Source: Curvularia sp. ZM96 (taxonomy: Eukaryota; Ascomycota; Dothideomycetes; Pleosporales; Pleosporaceae). From it: DNA of 64,000 nucleotides. Made by a program: the position numbers and the translations under genes. The stretch lies in contig JAJGBQ010000002.1 in NCBI GenBank assembly GCA_022457065.1, forward strand, positions 1,054,001-1,118,000. Direction: 5' to 3'. Position 1 is the first letter of the stretch; each line of letters starts with the position of its first letter. Of the stretch, positions 12,035-23,222 are shown in pieces. The notes under the pieces were generated by a model, which ran no database searches, was not told where the DNA came from, and worked only from the letters and a program-made list of their open reading frames with translations.

Positions 12035-12361
12035 GCAGCTTTATTTAAAGGCTACGAGTAGATTGTGAAGCTACTACTTAATAAGGGCGTCAACCTCAAC
12101 ACTAAAAGTGGACACTATGGCAATGCACTCCAGATAGCTTCATTAGGGGACTATGAGCAGATTGTGAAGCTGCTACTTGGCAAGGGCGCCGACGTTAACG
12201 CTAAAGGTAGACGGTACAATGCGGGATATAGTGTACGGCTCATTAGTACTAAAGCATCAGTGATTATCAACACTGTGGTCCGCTATGTCGAATGCCAGGA
12301 AAACTTCTTCACTGTTATCAAGAGCATTGGTTGGTGCTGCGGACGGAGGGAGCAACACTAA
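12035..12361 (+). pseudogene. Detached ankyrin-repeat tail of the STAND gene
   Basis: The same reading frame continues past TAG 12032 and a second TAG at 12059-12061, coding two more ankyrin units (EQIVKLLLGKGADVNAK) before drifting into non-repeat sequence and stopping at 12359. Compared with the neighbouring repeat, the DNA GGCAATGCACTCCAG has become GGCAATATATTCTAG, and GAGCAGATT has become GAGTAGATT. All of these are C-to-T or G-to-A transitions. Confidence 0.7.
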
Positions 12362-12420
12362 AATGGTGGTGCGGTAGACGATGAAAGGGAATAAAAGCAG
12401 AGCAGTCCTTCATGACAAAT

Positions 12421-12460
12421 AGCAACAAGTGCTGGTAGCAACAAGTGCTGGAAGCAACAA
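12421..12460. repeat. 16-bp tandem repeat, about 2.5 copies
   Basis: The unit AGCAACAAGTGCTGGT/A occurs at 12421-12436 and 12437-12452, followed by the partial copy AGCAACAA. It lies ~50 bases upstream of the small secreted ORF, in its probable leader. Confidence 0.7.
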
Positions 12461-12505
12461 TTCAAGACAACACGACAACTTCCAATCCCATCACCAAACG
12501 TAACA

Positions 12506-12676
12506 ATGCGTTCCTTCACTACAGCCATCCTGGCCGTGCTTTTGAGCGTTCTGGCTCGCTTCATCTCTGCCCACCCATCTACCTTTCACCCCCGCGCCGA
12601 GCCAAACAACACCAACGCCCCTATCGAAGAACTTCTTGTATATTTCAAAGTCGAAAGTATTGGGACTGGCGATTAA
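12506..12676 (+). CDS. Possible small secreted protein, perhaps truncated
   Basis: A 56-codon ORF starts with a good signal peptide (MRSFTTAILAVLLSVLARFI, then SAHP), followed by a short hydrophilic tail. After its TAA (12674) the same frame stays open for about 60 codons, including the cysteine-bearing stretch GNPCANEPCCIALRAGYYLT. Either an intron removes the stop (a GTATTG or GTATAT donor to the acceptor GCGCAG near 12770 would fit) or the gene is broken. I could not decide between them. It is not recognised, and its reality rests mainly on the signal peptide. Confidence 0.35.
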   Translation: MRSFTTAILAVLLSVLARFISAHPSTFHPRAEPNNTNAPIEELLVYFKVESIGTGD

Positions 12677-13338
12677 GCCACTGATCGAATTCCTAAACTC
12701 GCCTTCGCCAAACGTGCTCCAATTGGCAATCCATGTGCTAACGAGCCATGCTGCATTGCACTTCGCGCAGGATATTATCTCACAAAAGAATACCGCTGGA
12801 CGACCAAGAGATGGACTCAGCATCTCGGTGCCACGCGCCGTATCTCGGAAGCGATCTGACCACCAGGCAGCGTGACCGATTCACGAACGCTATCTTACTT
12901 GTTGAAGATTTCGATATTTGTTCCTTGGGAGGTTGAGTTGCGACAGCATATATCCGCTTCAGCTGATACTTTAATACAAAGGTTGTGGAGGAGGACGGTG
13001 CTGATAGCCCTGGGATATTGCGGAAAACAGTGGACGTGATAAAAGCAGCTGCATTCTTTTTGTGGTTAATGACACTGAACCATTCGTAGCTGCTGGATGG
13101 CGTTCATTTGAACATAGGCTCGATAAGCTGAGACTAACGAAAAACGATGGTTGCAACAGGAATAAATAGGTTTGAGAACCTGCCGAACTGTGAAGATGAA
13201 GCAGTGTTTAAATGAACGCATGACGAGACTCTGTATATTGTTCCTGCACATTACATAGACCACGTAGTATCCCGCCTCACAAACCTTCTCTCTTGTCGTA
13301 CGCAAAAGTCCTCATTTTCAATACACCAGAATCAACAT
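12677..13338. other. Intergenic, possible continuation of the small secreted ORF
   Basis: The first ~190 bases may be a second exon of the preceding ORF. The remainder is the 3' flank of the PRXL2-like gene on the minus strand. No other feature is seen. Confidence 0.45.
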
Positions 13339-14305
13339 CTATTTGGCTTCGGTTGTGCATGAATCGGAACATGGCTGCTTCGCTTGTTCGTCGTTGTCTA
13401 GCGCTTTACATTCAACGCCAATCATATGCGCCAACTCGGAAATGTTAGTATGATCAACTGTATTCTGCATGCGATATATGTATTCGCATTCACCACCTAT
13501 ACGCCGCACATATTAGTTTTTCTCTCTTACTTGGAGAGATGATTGACTTACTAGCAGAGATGATAACTTCTCCTCCATTCAAAGCCTTGGGTCCGACGTG
13601 ATTCACATGCTGCAGACTACCTAGTGCGCCCTTGATACCACCCAAGATCCTTGACATTGCGCTGCCTGCATTGCGCATGTAGTCCTTCTGCTCGTGGCCG
13701 CTTTGTCCCTCAGACAGGTTATATTGGAACTGGAAAAGTTTGTGCAGGCGGAGTGAAGGGTCTGTGTAGATAGGGTAGGCGGACGACGATTTTACTGCAT
13801 AAGCGTCGATAGGCTGATAAGAACCGCAGCCAATCGCCAGAACTTGAAGTGTATTCTTAGTCAGGTTCTACAATGAGGACAAAAGACATACTCTGAGTGG
13901 AAGGAGGCAAACTAGATGGCGGTATGGATTCGCTGATGCATCGGAGGTAGGCTTGACAGTTCAGACACCCTGCGTGCATTCTCGTTAAACTTCACGTAAA
14001 TGAGGGGGGATGCAACTGTTCGCGCGATACTGAAAATATCCTGCAGCCATAAGCTGACAAGACCGGAGCTAGAGGAGCTGCTATGCAGTCTCTAATCTGC
14101 CTCTACCATATAGCGCATAGGTGGACTTACAAAAATGCCGAATGAATATCAGGACACTTTTCTTTCCTTTGACCAAATCTCCAAGGGCATGCGTCTTCCC
14201 CTCACGATCGTATACCTCGATCTTGAGTGCGTCCGACAGTTCCGCAGCGGTCGGTGGACTGCGCGGACCAGATGTGTCAGGTGATTGAGCAGCAGAAGAA
14301 GCCAT
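13339..14305 (-). CDS. PRXL2-like (AhpC/TSA-type) thioredoxin-fold protein
   Basis: Four exons (14131-14305, 13892-13969, 13552-13842, 13339-13496) encode 233 aa with introns of 161, 49 and 55 bases; all phases close. The spliced product reads KKSVLIFIRHFWCLNCQAYL, placing a CxxC redox motif at the end of the first thioredoxin strand. QILAIGCGSYQPIDAY, YPIYTDPSLRLH and GGIKGALGSLQHVNHVGP follow, all typical of the PRXL2/FAM213 branch of the AhpC/TSA superfamily found in fungi. It is probably a cytosolic thiol oxidoreductase of undefined substrate. There is no signal peptide. The C-terminal ~20 residues are extra and hydrophilic, with two cysteines. Confidence 0.82.
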
Positions 14306-16196
14306 GGCGTGCGCTCAAACTCTCGATGAAGACTTGGATCGAGGATCCCTGTTGTTTTGGCTGCCCTTGACTTACAAGGTGGCGCAATGGTCTGGGTGAT
14401 GGTGATGACGTTCAGTGGGTCATGGCTTGGAAGGCGCCGGGCTAAGTATACGGTAAGTAGTACGAGGCATTTCTTGGCACGCCTGGCCTACTTCGTATTG
14501 CCCAGATTACAGCCGTTAATTCCCCGTCCTGGAAGGCTAGTACTAATCCGACAATACGTATATTTTGTATTCCTGCTCTACAGGCAATCGACACCACCTT
14601 TTATGATCTCTTCCTTGAGCTTCATGGCAACAGGCATGTCCCTCGATGCTTCGTGGCACGGGGAATTAATCGCGTTTCATCCATAGCACAGTTATGTGCT
14701 GCGGCTTCTAGACTCCTTAGCTTACCGCAACTCGGAGTGTGCACTACCTCTGCCATGCGACGCACGCGCCAGTAAGCAGAGAGTGCGTCCTTCGTGAATC
14801 GTTGTTGTATCCTAGTCTTATGTAACAACATTTGCAAAGCTTAACTTTGCATGGTGGTGAGGTCGAATAACTACGGAGTACAGTTGATGTACAAGGGTTT
14901 CTTGTTGTAAAGATCTCACGGCGTCTTGGTACGATTTCCCCGCAGCCTGGGGGTTTCAACAGCACTGCACCTTGCAGAAGATGTAGCGGTGTATTCGGGC
15001 CAGTCAGAATTTAGTTCTGGATATTAGATAGTTATGCTCTGGCCAGCTCCGAACATCGACCCCAGTGTTGGCTGCGCGAATTGCTGGCTCTCTGTTGGTC
15101 ATTACACATTGTCATAACAAAGGTATTCATCGTACCATCTTGTATCCACATCTGACGATATCGAGAAATTCTGGTACACGTTCTCGGGTACTCACCTTGG
15201 CTTTCTAGGTATTACCCATCGTTTCAGTACATAGTTTTGCGTTCGAAACTCTGGTGTTAGATTCTTCCACTTAATCAGCTGAGTAATAAATTCAACGCGA
15301 CTAACATATCTCAATTACGCAGCTGCATTGCATAACTCACACGCACTGAACCTTCAATATCCCAGGTTGAGCCACCAAGCGTTTTGAGTACCGATCAAAT
15401 GCTACCCTATCATAACCTTCGATAACCCAAGCCGCACCCTCATTTTCAACTGCATTTGTACCTACCCTTTCGATATCGTCGTCATGCCTGTGAGAACCAT
15501 GATTCGATCCAATTTGAATATGTGTACAACATCAGCGGCAGATTTACACAATAGTCGTCAACGAAATCCTGCTTTTCTCAACTCCCGGGAGTTTGTCGCT
15601 TCAATTGGACCTTGACGTCATATGAGAGACGTGCCGTCAATCTGGCAGATGGGAAGTGTTGATTGAGTGAGCAAAGGTATTTTTATCACAGCCAAGACTG
15701 GCTGTTTCGGAGAGTTCGGTAGAACCCACCGACCATGTGTAGTGGGGGAGTTAGCAATAAACTTTCTAGTAATTCCCAGGCCGCGGTGATGCACCAATAA
15801 CGAAGCATTAATCCTGGGTTTCACATCTAAGGGCCGAATACTTACTTACCCTTGCGAACACTGGGCCGTTGCCATAGTTCTGGGACTTATAATTAGCTCG
15901 TATTTGCATGATTGAAATGTCATCTTAGAATGTCAGGAACACAACTTTACATGTATAATTCCACGCCAAGCATGTCATGTAAGACTTTGGCAAGATTTAT
16001 GGGCGGGCTAACGCAAGACTCGGCGAAATGGCTGGTCACATATAGTAACATAGCCTGAACACGGCATGAAATTAACCCTTGCCAATGCAAGATATAAACC
16101 GCTGTGGTCGTTGCTTCCAATGGCTTTATTCACGTCAAAGTCACATCAACTTTCTACCTTTGTTCGACCACACAATCCAAACCACACACCACCAAA
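14306..16196. other. Long intergenic spacer
   Basis: About 1.9 kb without convincing coding sequence. It contains a TACGGAGTAC 10-mer at 14872-14881 and, near its end, the TATA box of the secreted protein gene. ORFs are short and have no signal peptide or domain. Confidence 0.55.
16093..16098 (+). promoter_or_regulatory. TATA box of secreted protein gene
   Basis: TATAAA in the context GATATAAACC, 104 bases upstream of the ATG at 16197. The position suits a fungal promoter with a leader of ~60-70 bases. Confidence 0.5.
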
Positions 16197-16661
16197 ATGA
16201 TTCTCAAGTCTTTTGCCGCCGTCGCCGCCGCCCTGTCTGTCGTCTCTGCGAATTCTTTCGTAGAGCGTCAAGCAGACCCAGATCCTTGCGTTGCAAGATA
16301 CGATAAGTGCATGTTCACCTATAACAACATCCTACTTTGCGGATGTGAAAACGCAATATGCATTGGCGCAAGTAATCCAGAACATCGTGCATGGTGTGAG
16401 AAGACGGTTGGAGAACTTCCGGACTATCCAAGCCATCCGAAGGTTACACCAAAACCGACGCCACCTCCGAATGCGGCCGCTGTGCGAAGACTGGATTTAG
16501 AACCACTCACTTGCCAAGAGATATATAATACCTGCAAAACCGAGATACAATATAACGAAGTAATCTGCAACTGCAAGAGAGTAGTGTGCGAAAACACAGC
16601 AGCGCCTGATTATATTGAGTGGTGCAAAATACGCATTCTCTATCCCTCCAAAAAGGCCTGA
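16197..16661 (+). CDS. Cysteine-rich secreted protein with duplicated six-cysteine module
   Basis: This is a single exon of 154 aa. The signal peptide is MILKSFAAVAAALSVVSA, cleaved at about residue 18. Two modules follow: C31-x6-C38-x9-C48-x-C50-x4-C55-x11-C67 and C106-x6-C113-x10-C124-x-C126-x4-C131-x11-C143. They are joined by a proline-rich linker (TPKPTPPPN). The near-identical spacing shows an internal duplication. It is secreted, probably disulfide-stabilised, and has no family I recognise. An effector or surface-interaction role is inferred only from size, secretion and cysteine content. The ATG at 16197 is chosen over upstream in-frame starts because it gives the signal peptide and follows CACCAAA. 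Confidence 0.8.
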   Translation: MILKSFAAVAAALSVVSANSFVERQADPDPCVARYDKCMFTYNNILLCGCENAICIGASNPEHRAWCEKTVGELPDYPSHPKVTPKPTPPPNAAAVRRLDLEPLTCQEIYNTCKTEIQYNEVICNCKRVVCENTAAPDYIEWCKIRILYPSKKA

Positions 16662-17562
16662 TTAGCTGGAAGATTGCTCGGCAACCTTATCAACACCATC
16701 TGCACCAACCCTCATGTTGATGAAGTAGCAAGATTGACATGGAAGTCACGAAACGATATGGAAGAGATGCTGTTATGGAAAGAACTTCATATTGTTTGAT
16801 CGAAGAGGCGGCCATGATCATTTGTAAATAAATGTCAAATATGACTTTCTTCACTTGAGATCCGATGAGAACTGTGGTGTGCGTTTTAGAATATGAATTT
16901 CTTTCATGTTTACGTATCTGCTAAATAAGTACCAGTTCGCTTAAACGAGTGGTTTTTGCTCAGCTACCTGGGTTCATGACCCGAGCAACCAATCCCGATC
17001 TATATCGCATGCACCAGCTGAACTCTTTGAGTAAATACTAAGCACTCATTCGGCTGCCTGAGATTGTAATGCAACTCTATTGACAGGGTTAGTCTTGAGG
17101 CCTCTGGTGGATTCGGTAAGATGTCTTTACGCCATAGAACAGCGTGTAAGCCGTAGCCAAACTTTTCGTCGCGCTCACATATTACCAATACATTATTTCA
17201 AGTCCGTTCCTGGCACCGTAATGCGCGAAACGGCGATGTGCAGCGCTCGAAGTTACATGGTTACGCAGCTATCAGCTTTGAAATGGGCGGTTGCGGTGGA
17301 GACACTAGGAAGCAGGTTGAAGAACACAAGCTGAATTTGATGTTTGTCAGTATTCAGGCAGCCGCGCGCATTAGCACCACTGAGCTGACAACTAGCGATT
17401 ACTACCTACATGCCGCTTAGCGGTATGACAAACTTGACAACTGTCTTGTACGGAGCTGAGAAATAGTACAAAGTGTGCATCAATCTCTCAAACAACAAAC
17501 AATCACGGCACTACCAGATCAAACGCGAAGATTGCAGCTTCCTATCCCAGCGCCACCCAATC
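16662..17562. other. Intergenic
   Basis: 3' flank of the secreted protein gene and promoter of the GST gene. Only short ORFs without features occur here. Confidence 0.55.
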
Positions 17563-18204
17563 ATGTCGCCAAAACTCCATCTTTACCATACTCCCGGCTC
17601 TTGTTCTTTAGCTACCCACATTGCTCTAAATTGCGCGTCGCTCGAATTTGATGCCACCAACCTCAACGCTGCGCGGGGCTTCCCCGTGTCTCAGCTACAC
17701 CTCAATCCCAAAGGCCGTGTTCCAATTCTAGAAATCGATGGCGAACTGATCACCGAAACGCCCGCTATCCTTGCCACCATCGCTGCACTGGCCCCAAATA
17801 AGCATTTGCTCGGACAAGGAGTGATTGACCAGGCAAGGGCGTTTGAGTGGATGGCGTGGCTGTCCGGAACCATGCATGGCCAAGCCTTTGGATGCGTATT
17901 CCGACCTGCGCGCTTTCTCAAAGATGAAGCAATGCACGATTCCCTACGCGAATCAGGCCGAGATCAGGTCAAGGAGTGTTTTGAGTACGTCGAGAGAAAG
18001 CTGGAGGGTAGGAGCTGGGCGGTTGGGGACAACTTCACAGTTGTTGATGCTTATTTGCTTGTGTTTTACCGCTGGGGGAATTTGCTGAAGATGGGAATGC
18101 GGGACAATTATCCAAACTATGCAAGGTTGGTAGACGCTGTCACACAAAGGGAGGATGTTCAGAAAACTATCGCGAGTGAAGGTATTAGCACCCTGAACGA
18201 ATGA
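17563..18204 (+). CDS. Glutathione S-transferase, beta-type (bacterial GstA/GstB-like)
   Basis: Single exon, 213 aa, the normal cytosolic GST length. The N-terminal thioredoxin fold shows LYHTPGSCSLATHIAL with Cys14 at the position of the beta-class catalytic cysteine. NPKGRVPILEIDG supplies the cis-proline of the glutathione site, and GELITETPAIL the gamma-glutamyl-binding segment. The all-alpha C-terminal domain includes AVGDNFTVVDAYLLVFYRW, the usual N-capping region. It conjugates or reduces electrophiles with glutathione; the substrate is unknown. The sequence resembles bacterial beta-class enzymes more than typical fungal classes, so ancient transfer is possible but not shown. The ATG at 17563 is the start that places LYHTPG at the normal position. 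Confidence 0.88.
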   Translation: MSPKLHLYHTPGSCSLATHIALNCASLEFDATNLNAARGFPVSQLHLNPKGRVPILEIDGELITETPAILATIAALAPNKHLLGQGVIDQARAFEWMAWLSGTMHGQAFGCVFRPARFLKDEAMHDSLRESGRDQVKECFEYVERKLEGRSWAVGDNFTVVDAYLLVFYRWGNLLKMGMRDNYPNYARLVDAVTQREDVQKTIASEGISTLNE

Positions 18205-18591
18205 GCGGATCGAGGAAAGGTATCGGGATGGCGGAGACGCGGTGGCATTACTATCTTCAATACCGATTTCCTTTTTCGGCTCTGTGGGTCATGTATACTT
18301 GAGAGCTGGCAAAAGTAATCCATGTAGGTTGCTATCCAGCTTTTGTTCGGTTGATTTTCAAGTAGGTTAAAACTTCTGTATTCGTCACACATCTAAAATC
18401 TCGACTGGCACTCAAGACAGCTCTGCACTGTATCAAATTTAGATCGTAGCTGATACCTACATTATGTTTATAGTCTCCATATGATATACATGAAACCACA
18501 ATGACCTCGTAACGCTATCATGATAACTGAACATCCCGTAACACACTACAGTCATGGTGATGAGAGTATGACCGACCCGTGGCTTGAGTCA
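18205..18591. other. Short convergent intergenic region
   Basis: 3' flanks of the GST gene and the minus-strand 2EXR-like gene. Nothing else is seen. Confidence 0.6.
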
Positions 18592-20062
18592 CTACCACTC
18601 TTCATCATCGTCGTCGTCATCATAACCGTCACTAGCGACCACATATCCACACTCATGATCATCGTCCGAGTCCGAATGAGGCTCTGGCAGAACGTCGTCA
18701 TCGTCAGCGGTGTCGAATTCTTCGTCCGTTTCGTACATGTCGTGGACAAAACGATTAATCTTCTTACGTTCGTGAGCCTTTGGACGGTTGACTCGCTCAT
18801 CAAAGAACTTCGCGTGGCGTGGTAAAACAATCTCACCGACCTAGAGAGGGATTTGTCAGAAGTCTCTAAGAGACAGTGGTTGGCACCCGTACATACCTCT
18901 TCTAGCACTTGGAACAAATCTTCCTCCCACACTGGGCTGGGTACGTCCGGTGTAGTCCAGCTAGGCGTAATATCGCAAGCGACAAGCTGATGACAAGGAG
19001 GGCCTACTGCATTTTTCCAGTGCCCACGATACGTCCAGGTGACTTTGAGAGAGGCTTCATTCTGCTGGAAGCCGCGGAAAAGCTCCTCAAGGGCATCCAT
19101 TGCCTCCTCTAAAACTTTCAACCGAATGTTGCGTTGATACATGATGAGGTGAAGTTTGAAACCCTGCTTCTTCTTGATGTCTAGCAAAGCACTGAAGTCT
19201 CGTTTCAAGTCGTTCTTGCGGACTAGAGCCGTCTCGCTCAAAGAGTGGTTGCATTTGGCGGAGAGCTTATGGTCCGGAGGGGGAGTGCGGTAGCGATCGA
19301 CCTTACAGTGGACCGTCAAACTCGTAATGAGATCCATGGTAGGGAGGTCGAGATGAAGAGCATCGTCTTTCAAAACCGACATGATGCGGTTTGATTGACA
19401 CTGCAAGAGATCGTCAGTGCAGAGAGATAGGTAGAATGAAATCCCAACTTCTTGTGCAGTGAGGGCGCCGACGTATTCTGGAGACAAATAGTGCGGGAGA
19501 AGCGATTGGTCATACAACTGTGCGAGGCGTTCGTTGTCGACTTGAAGTAGAGACTGAACAATGTCTATCAAGCTTGGGAACATGGCCATTGTATCTGGTG
19601 TGCAGAAGGCGCATGTGAATGTGTAATGTTGTAGAACATGTAAGCGCCCCTTCACGTGTGCAGAAGTCCTGTCGGGATCGAAGCGCCATAGGTGCTTATA
19701 GACCATGTCTCGGATCTCGCGCGGGAGACGGTTCTGTAGTTGCAAGGCAAAGTTTCGGTTCCAGGCTTTGCAATATGGAAGTATGCTGCCGTCGGTGACA
19801 GTTTTGTCTACCCAGTCTTTGTACTGACCAAGCAACATCAAGCGCTTCGTAGCAAGACATCGCTTTTGTTCGTCGAGCTTTTCTTCTTCCTTGTCGATAT
19901 CTTGTTTTGCTTGTGCGAATTGAGCATTCCTGCGCTTTGCCCTAGGTGTAAGTTAGTAGTTGTCCGTACTAATAGGTAAATGGGTAAGTAGCCGTACCGA
20001 AGCAGCTTCTCTTGAGCCTTGTGCAGCTCACTCAGTGCGAGGGAGTCGGCTGAGGTCGACAT
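18592..20062 (-). CDS. 2EXR/F-box-like protein with acidic C-terminal tail
   Basis: Three exons (19998-20062, 18897-19941, 18592-18840) encode 452 aa; both introns are 56 bases. The N-terminus is a charged coiled coil (QDIDKEEEKLDEQKRCLATK). RLPREIRDMVYKHLWRFD follows, the motif that opens 2EXR and F-box-like domains in many fungal proteins. The middle part is alpha/beta with LHLIMYQRNIRL. The last exon, entered by splicing GAAGAG|GTATGT to CTCTCTAG, replaces an out-of-frame basic extension with VGEIVLPRHAKFFDERVNRP and a very acidic tail of Asp/Glu runs ending DDDDDDEEW. There is no catalytic motif. The likely role is protein-protein interaction. The start is the first true ATG; the upstream candidate is GTG. 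Confidence 0.75.
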
Positions 20063-20230
20063 GACTATGGTCACCACTCGAGCCACGTTGGTGGTAGGTT
20101 GAATGAAGAAACTCTTGTAGAGACAGTGGGCAGATCAAGCTGCTTGCTCCGGCGTGTTTGTTTGCTATACCAGAGGCGTGCCTGCCTAGGGTGCAGCTAT
20201 ACCGCATTTGGTTTGGCACCTCTGCCCACA

Positions 20231-20499
20231 ATTGGTGAAACCGGAGAATGGCAACCGCCCAGCATTGCCACTTTTGAAAGTAGGTGCAGTTGCCGCAGTC
20301 ACTGCATTCGTACTACTTATGACTCTACCTTTACAAGTACCTGCAGCTGTCACAGTTACTTGTTGTTTACTCTATCTTTAGCACTTACAACTTTGCCTCT
20401 AAAATTACTTGTAATTCTCACAGTTATCGCTTAATATCGAAAGCGCAGGTGAGATTGTTTTAGTTTTCCGGTTTACTGGTGGTGAGAGAGCGCGAAGTC
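20231..20499. repeat. Degenerate dispersed repeat, copy A
   Basis: This begins TTGGTGAAACCGGAGAATGG and ends near TTTTCCGGTTTACTGG, which is close to the inverse complement of the start, so the unit may have terminal inverted repeats of ~16 bases. A diverged second copy lies at 34740-34963, with the same order of landmarks (TTAGCACTT, TCACAG, GTGAGG/ATTGTTTT). No ORF is present. It may be a MITE-like remnant. It sits in the upstream region of the 2EXR-like gene. Confidence 0.5.
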
Positions 20500-20931
20500 C
20501 CGCTATCACTTTTATGATCAGAAAAAGTGTACTACCGAAGACGCTCCAACCCAACCAATCAAGTTTATTGCGAATGAGAGTAATTGATTGCAGGATGGTT
20601 AGCGTATCTCTTCTGATTTGCTTTTACTTCCCGAGAAATCTCACATTCCGCGCCTTACTCCACGCATAGGTGCTTCCACTCCAAGCTACGCGTCTATCAT
20701 GTCACTATGCATCTTCCCTCAGTCTATCGCCTTCAGATACATGAATAAAACCTGAGGCATTTCAAGCTATCTGGATATTGGCTAGGTTATATGAGCACTC
20801 TTTAGTAGCCATTGATTCAGTATATTCGAACCCCAGGATTGTTAGTTTACATGGATGGATATACGACATTACTCGACGATGGCTAACCGCCGAAACATCT
20901 CATACTTTGAAATTTTTATCATGTCCAAAGC
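20500..20931. other. Intergenic
   Basis: Spacer between repeat copy A and the 3' end of the sugar porter. Nothing else is seen. Confidence 0.5.
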
Positions 20932-23222
20932 TCAACTCGTCTGCTCTATCTGACCATACATCACTCGCGCCCATTCGTAAAACGGGATGGGCGGATCAAC
21001 ATTTTTGCCCGTCATGTACTTCAGCCAGTTGTCTGAGATATGTCTCCGTATGTAAACCATCCTGTATCTGATATGCCATCGCGTTGGCAGATCGAATGTG
21101 TACTGCAGCTCTTCCAATGTACGCATCCTTGTTTCAGGAACAAAGAGATACACTAATACGAACGCCACCAAGTTGAGACCCGCAAAGATAGAAAAAGCAC
21201 CAGTCGAACCAATTGAGTCAAGCACGAAAGGAAAAACAAGGACGAGGATGCCGGCTCCAAGAAGATTAACAGCAACAGAAACGGCCATTCCTGCTTCTCT
21301 CGACACCAATGGAAATACTTCTGCGGATATCGAGAAAGGAGACGTTCCGGCCGTGGGCGCGTAGAAGGCGACAAAGATAATCGCAAAGATACTGACCATT
21401 GGCACGCGGACTGACTGGTCATGTATCTTGAAGAGAAATCCAAAGACCAAAATGGACCAAGCCATATTCGGAAGTCCTAAGCAAAGGAGGTTTGACCGTC
21501 CCACCTTGTCAGACAGCCAGTACGCTGGGAGTCCAAAAATGTAGTTTGTAGCACCAAATGCCAAACCAATGATCGCGGCGGTCTTCTCGCTATTCGTTTC
21601 AATGGAGTTGCTCCAAACGATCGTTCCCAGAAACGCAATAGTGTTCACACCTGTAAACTGCTGCGTGATCATCGATACTGAGGCGGATAGCAAGGCTCGC
21701 CGACATCTCTTGTTTTGCCATAGCTCTATCAGTCTCTTGTAATAACCCGTAACACCAATATGGTACGAATACGGATTGCCTTTCTTCTTCGCTCGCCGAA
21801 TGCCTGCTTCGAAATTCAGACTCGATATGTCGCTCCATGCTCTCTCTACTGGAACAGTTTCAGAATCGCCATTCTGGCTATTACCTTGTGACTGTATGCG
21901 TGACTGATGACTGATCCTTGATGTAGCATGCACCTCTGTAATTGCAATATCATCGTCTTGGGAATTGCTAGGCAACGGTGGGAGTGATGGAGGCGATTGA
22001 ATCCTAGGAACTTCCAGATGTGCGCGGCTTGGAACCGATAGGTCCTTTTCTCGTAATGAGATCCTGGTGTCGTTCTCCAAACGCTCCGCTAAAGTACCAT
22101 GCTCGTTTGCGCTACCATCCAGTATGCGGCTTTCAAAATCAAGCTGGGCATGCGCGTACATAAAGTCACGGCTAGCCAACAGCGGCGTGGTCTGAACCTG
22201 CTCAAAGGACTCCAAAGCCTTTCTGTATCTGCCATGCTTCATGAGGTATCGCGGAGATTCAGGCATTAGATAAATCATGACAAGTAAGGGTATCGTCGGA
22301 ATGAGAACTGTGCTGGTCAAGATACGCCAGGCAGAGCTAGGGTTTTTGACGTAAATGACAGTCAACAAGTTAACAAGGAACCCAAAAAAGATGCCTATCT
22401 GGTCAGTACATTTTCTTCTCCTAACACGGGTAGTGACGAGGCTTACCTGCTGCATCAGCTAGCTGCCAATTTGCCAAAATGGCTCCTCGGATGTGCTCTG
22501 GTGCGAGCTCAGCTGAATATATTGGAACTGGGAACAGGTCAGGATGTGGGTGAGAAGCGAGATGGGGTTGTATCAACTAGAACTTACTGATAGATGCTTT
22601 TGCGCCTAAAGCTACGCCGTTAATAGCTCGACAGGCTGCAAGCTGACCAACAGTATGCGTAACAGAGGCACCAATGGTCGATGCTATCGTAATAGCGCAA
22701 GACAGCATAACGCTACCGCGTCTCCCTAAGAAGTTCTCCTGCAACGGATCCGCAAGTAGGGTACCGAAAAAGCCAGCAGAAAGCAGTGGTATGGCGTTCA
22801 GCATGCCAAAAGTCCACAAATCAGATGAGGAGCAGTTATGGGATTTCTTGATACATATGTTGAACTCCTGTGGCATACCATAGGCTGTGCCATTGTTGGC
22901 GCTTTGTGTCCATCCTTGGATCATTCCACCAAGACTGGCTGTCATGATAGTCGCACGGAAGAACTTGGATTGTTTCCAGAATCCTCTGTCCTTGTCCTTT
23001 TCATTCTCGATTAGTATTTTTTCTCGATCAGTGAGCTCAGCGTCGTATCTGCTGATGGCTTCATGCTTGTCGCGCGCTAATCGCGCACCGAATCGGAGCA
23101 GCTCATATCGATCTTTGAGATCTGCCAAAACTGCGAACTGCCAGACGTACTCTTCTAGCTCAGTGCGATGGGTCTCAGAGTTTACTTCAATATCATCAAA
23201 AGTCAAGAATGGATTGTCGATG
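20932..23222 (-). CDS. MFS sugar porter (first exon unresolved)
   Basis: Exons 22588-23222, 22447-22527 and 20932-22394 join in frame through introns of 60 and 52 bases and encode ~725 residues. The 5' end enters at acceptor CGCAG|CATCGACAATCC and needs a donor leaving two bases; I could not find the start exon. Family marks are GMIQGWTQSANNGTAYGMP in TM1, an N-half LGRRG loop, IPIYSAELAPEHIRGAI, MPESPRYLMKHGRYRKAL and SDKVGR. The ~130-residue central cytosolic loop is longer than usual and Ser/Pro-rich, and there is a long hydrophilic N-terminus. It probably carries hexose or a polyol with protons at the plasma membrane; the substrate cannot be told. If no phase-2 donor exists upstream, the gene is broken at its 5' end. 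Confidence 0.75.

Noticed and set aside
20815..20845. TTCGAACCCCAGG, like a minus-strand tRNA T-loop
   Set aside because: No A box or acceptor-stem pairing at tRNA distance.
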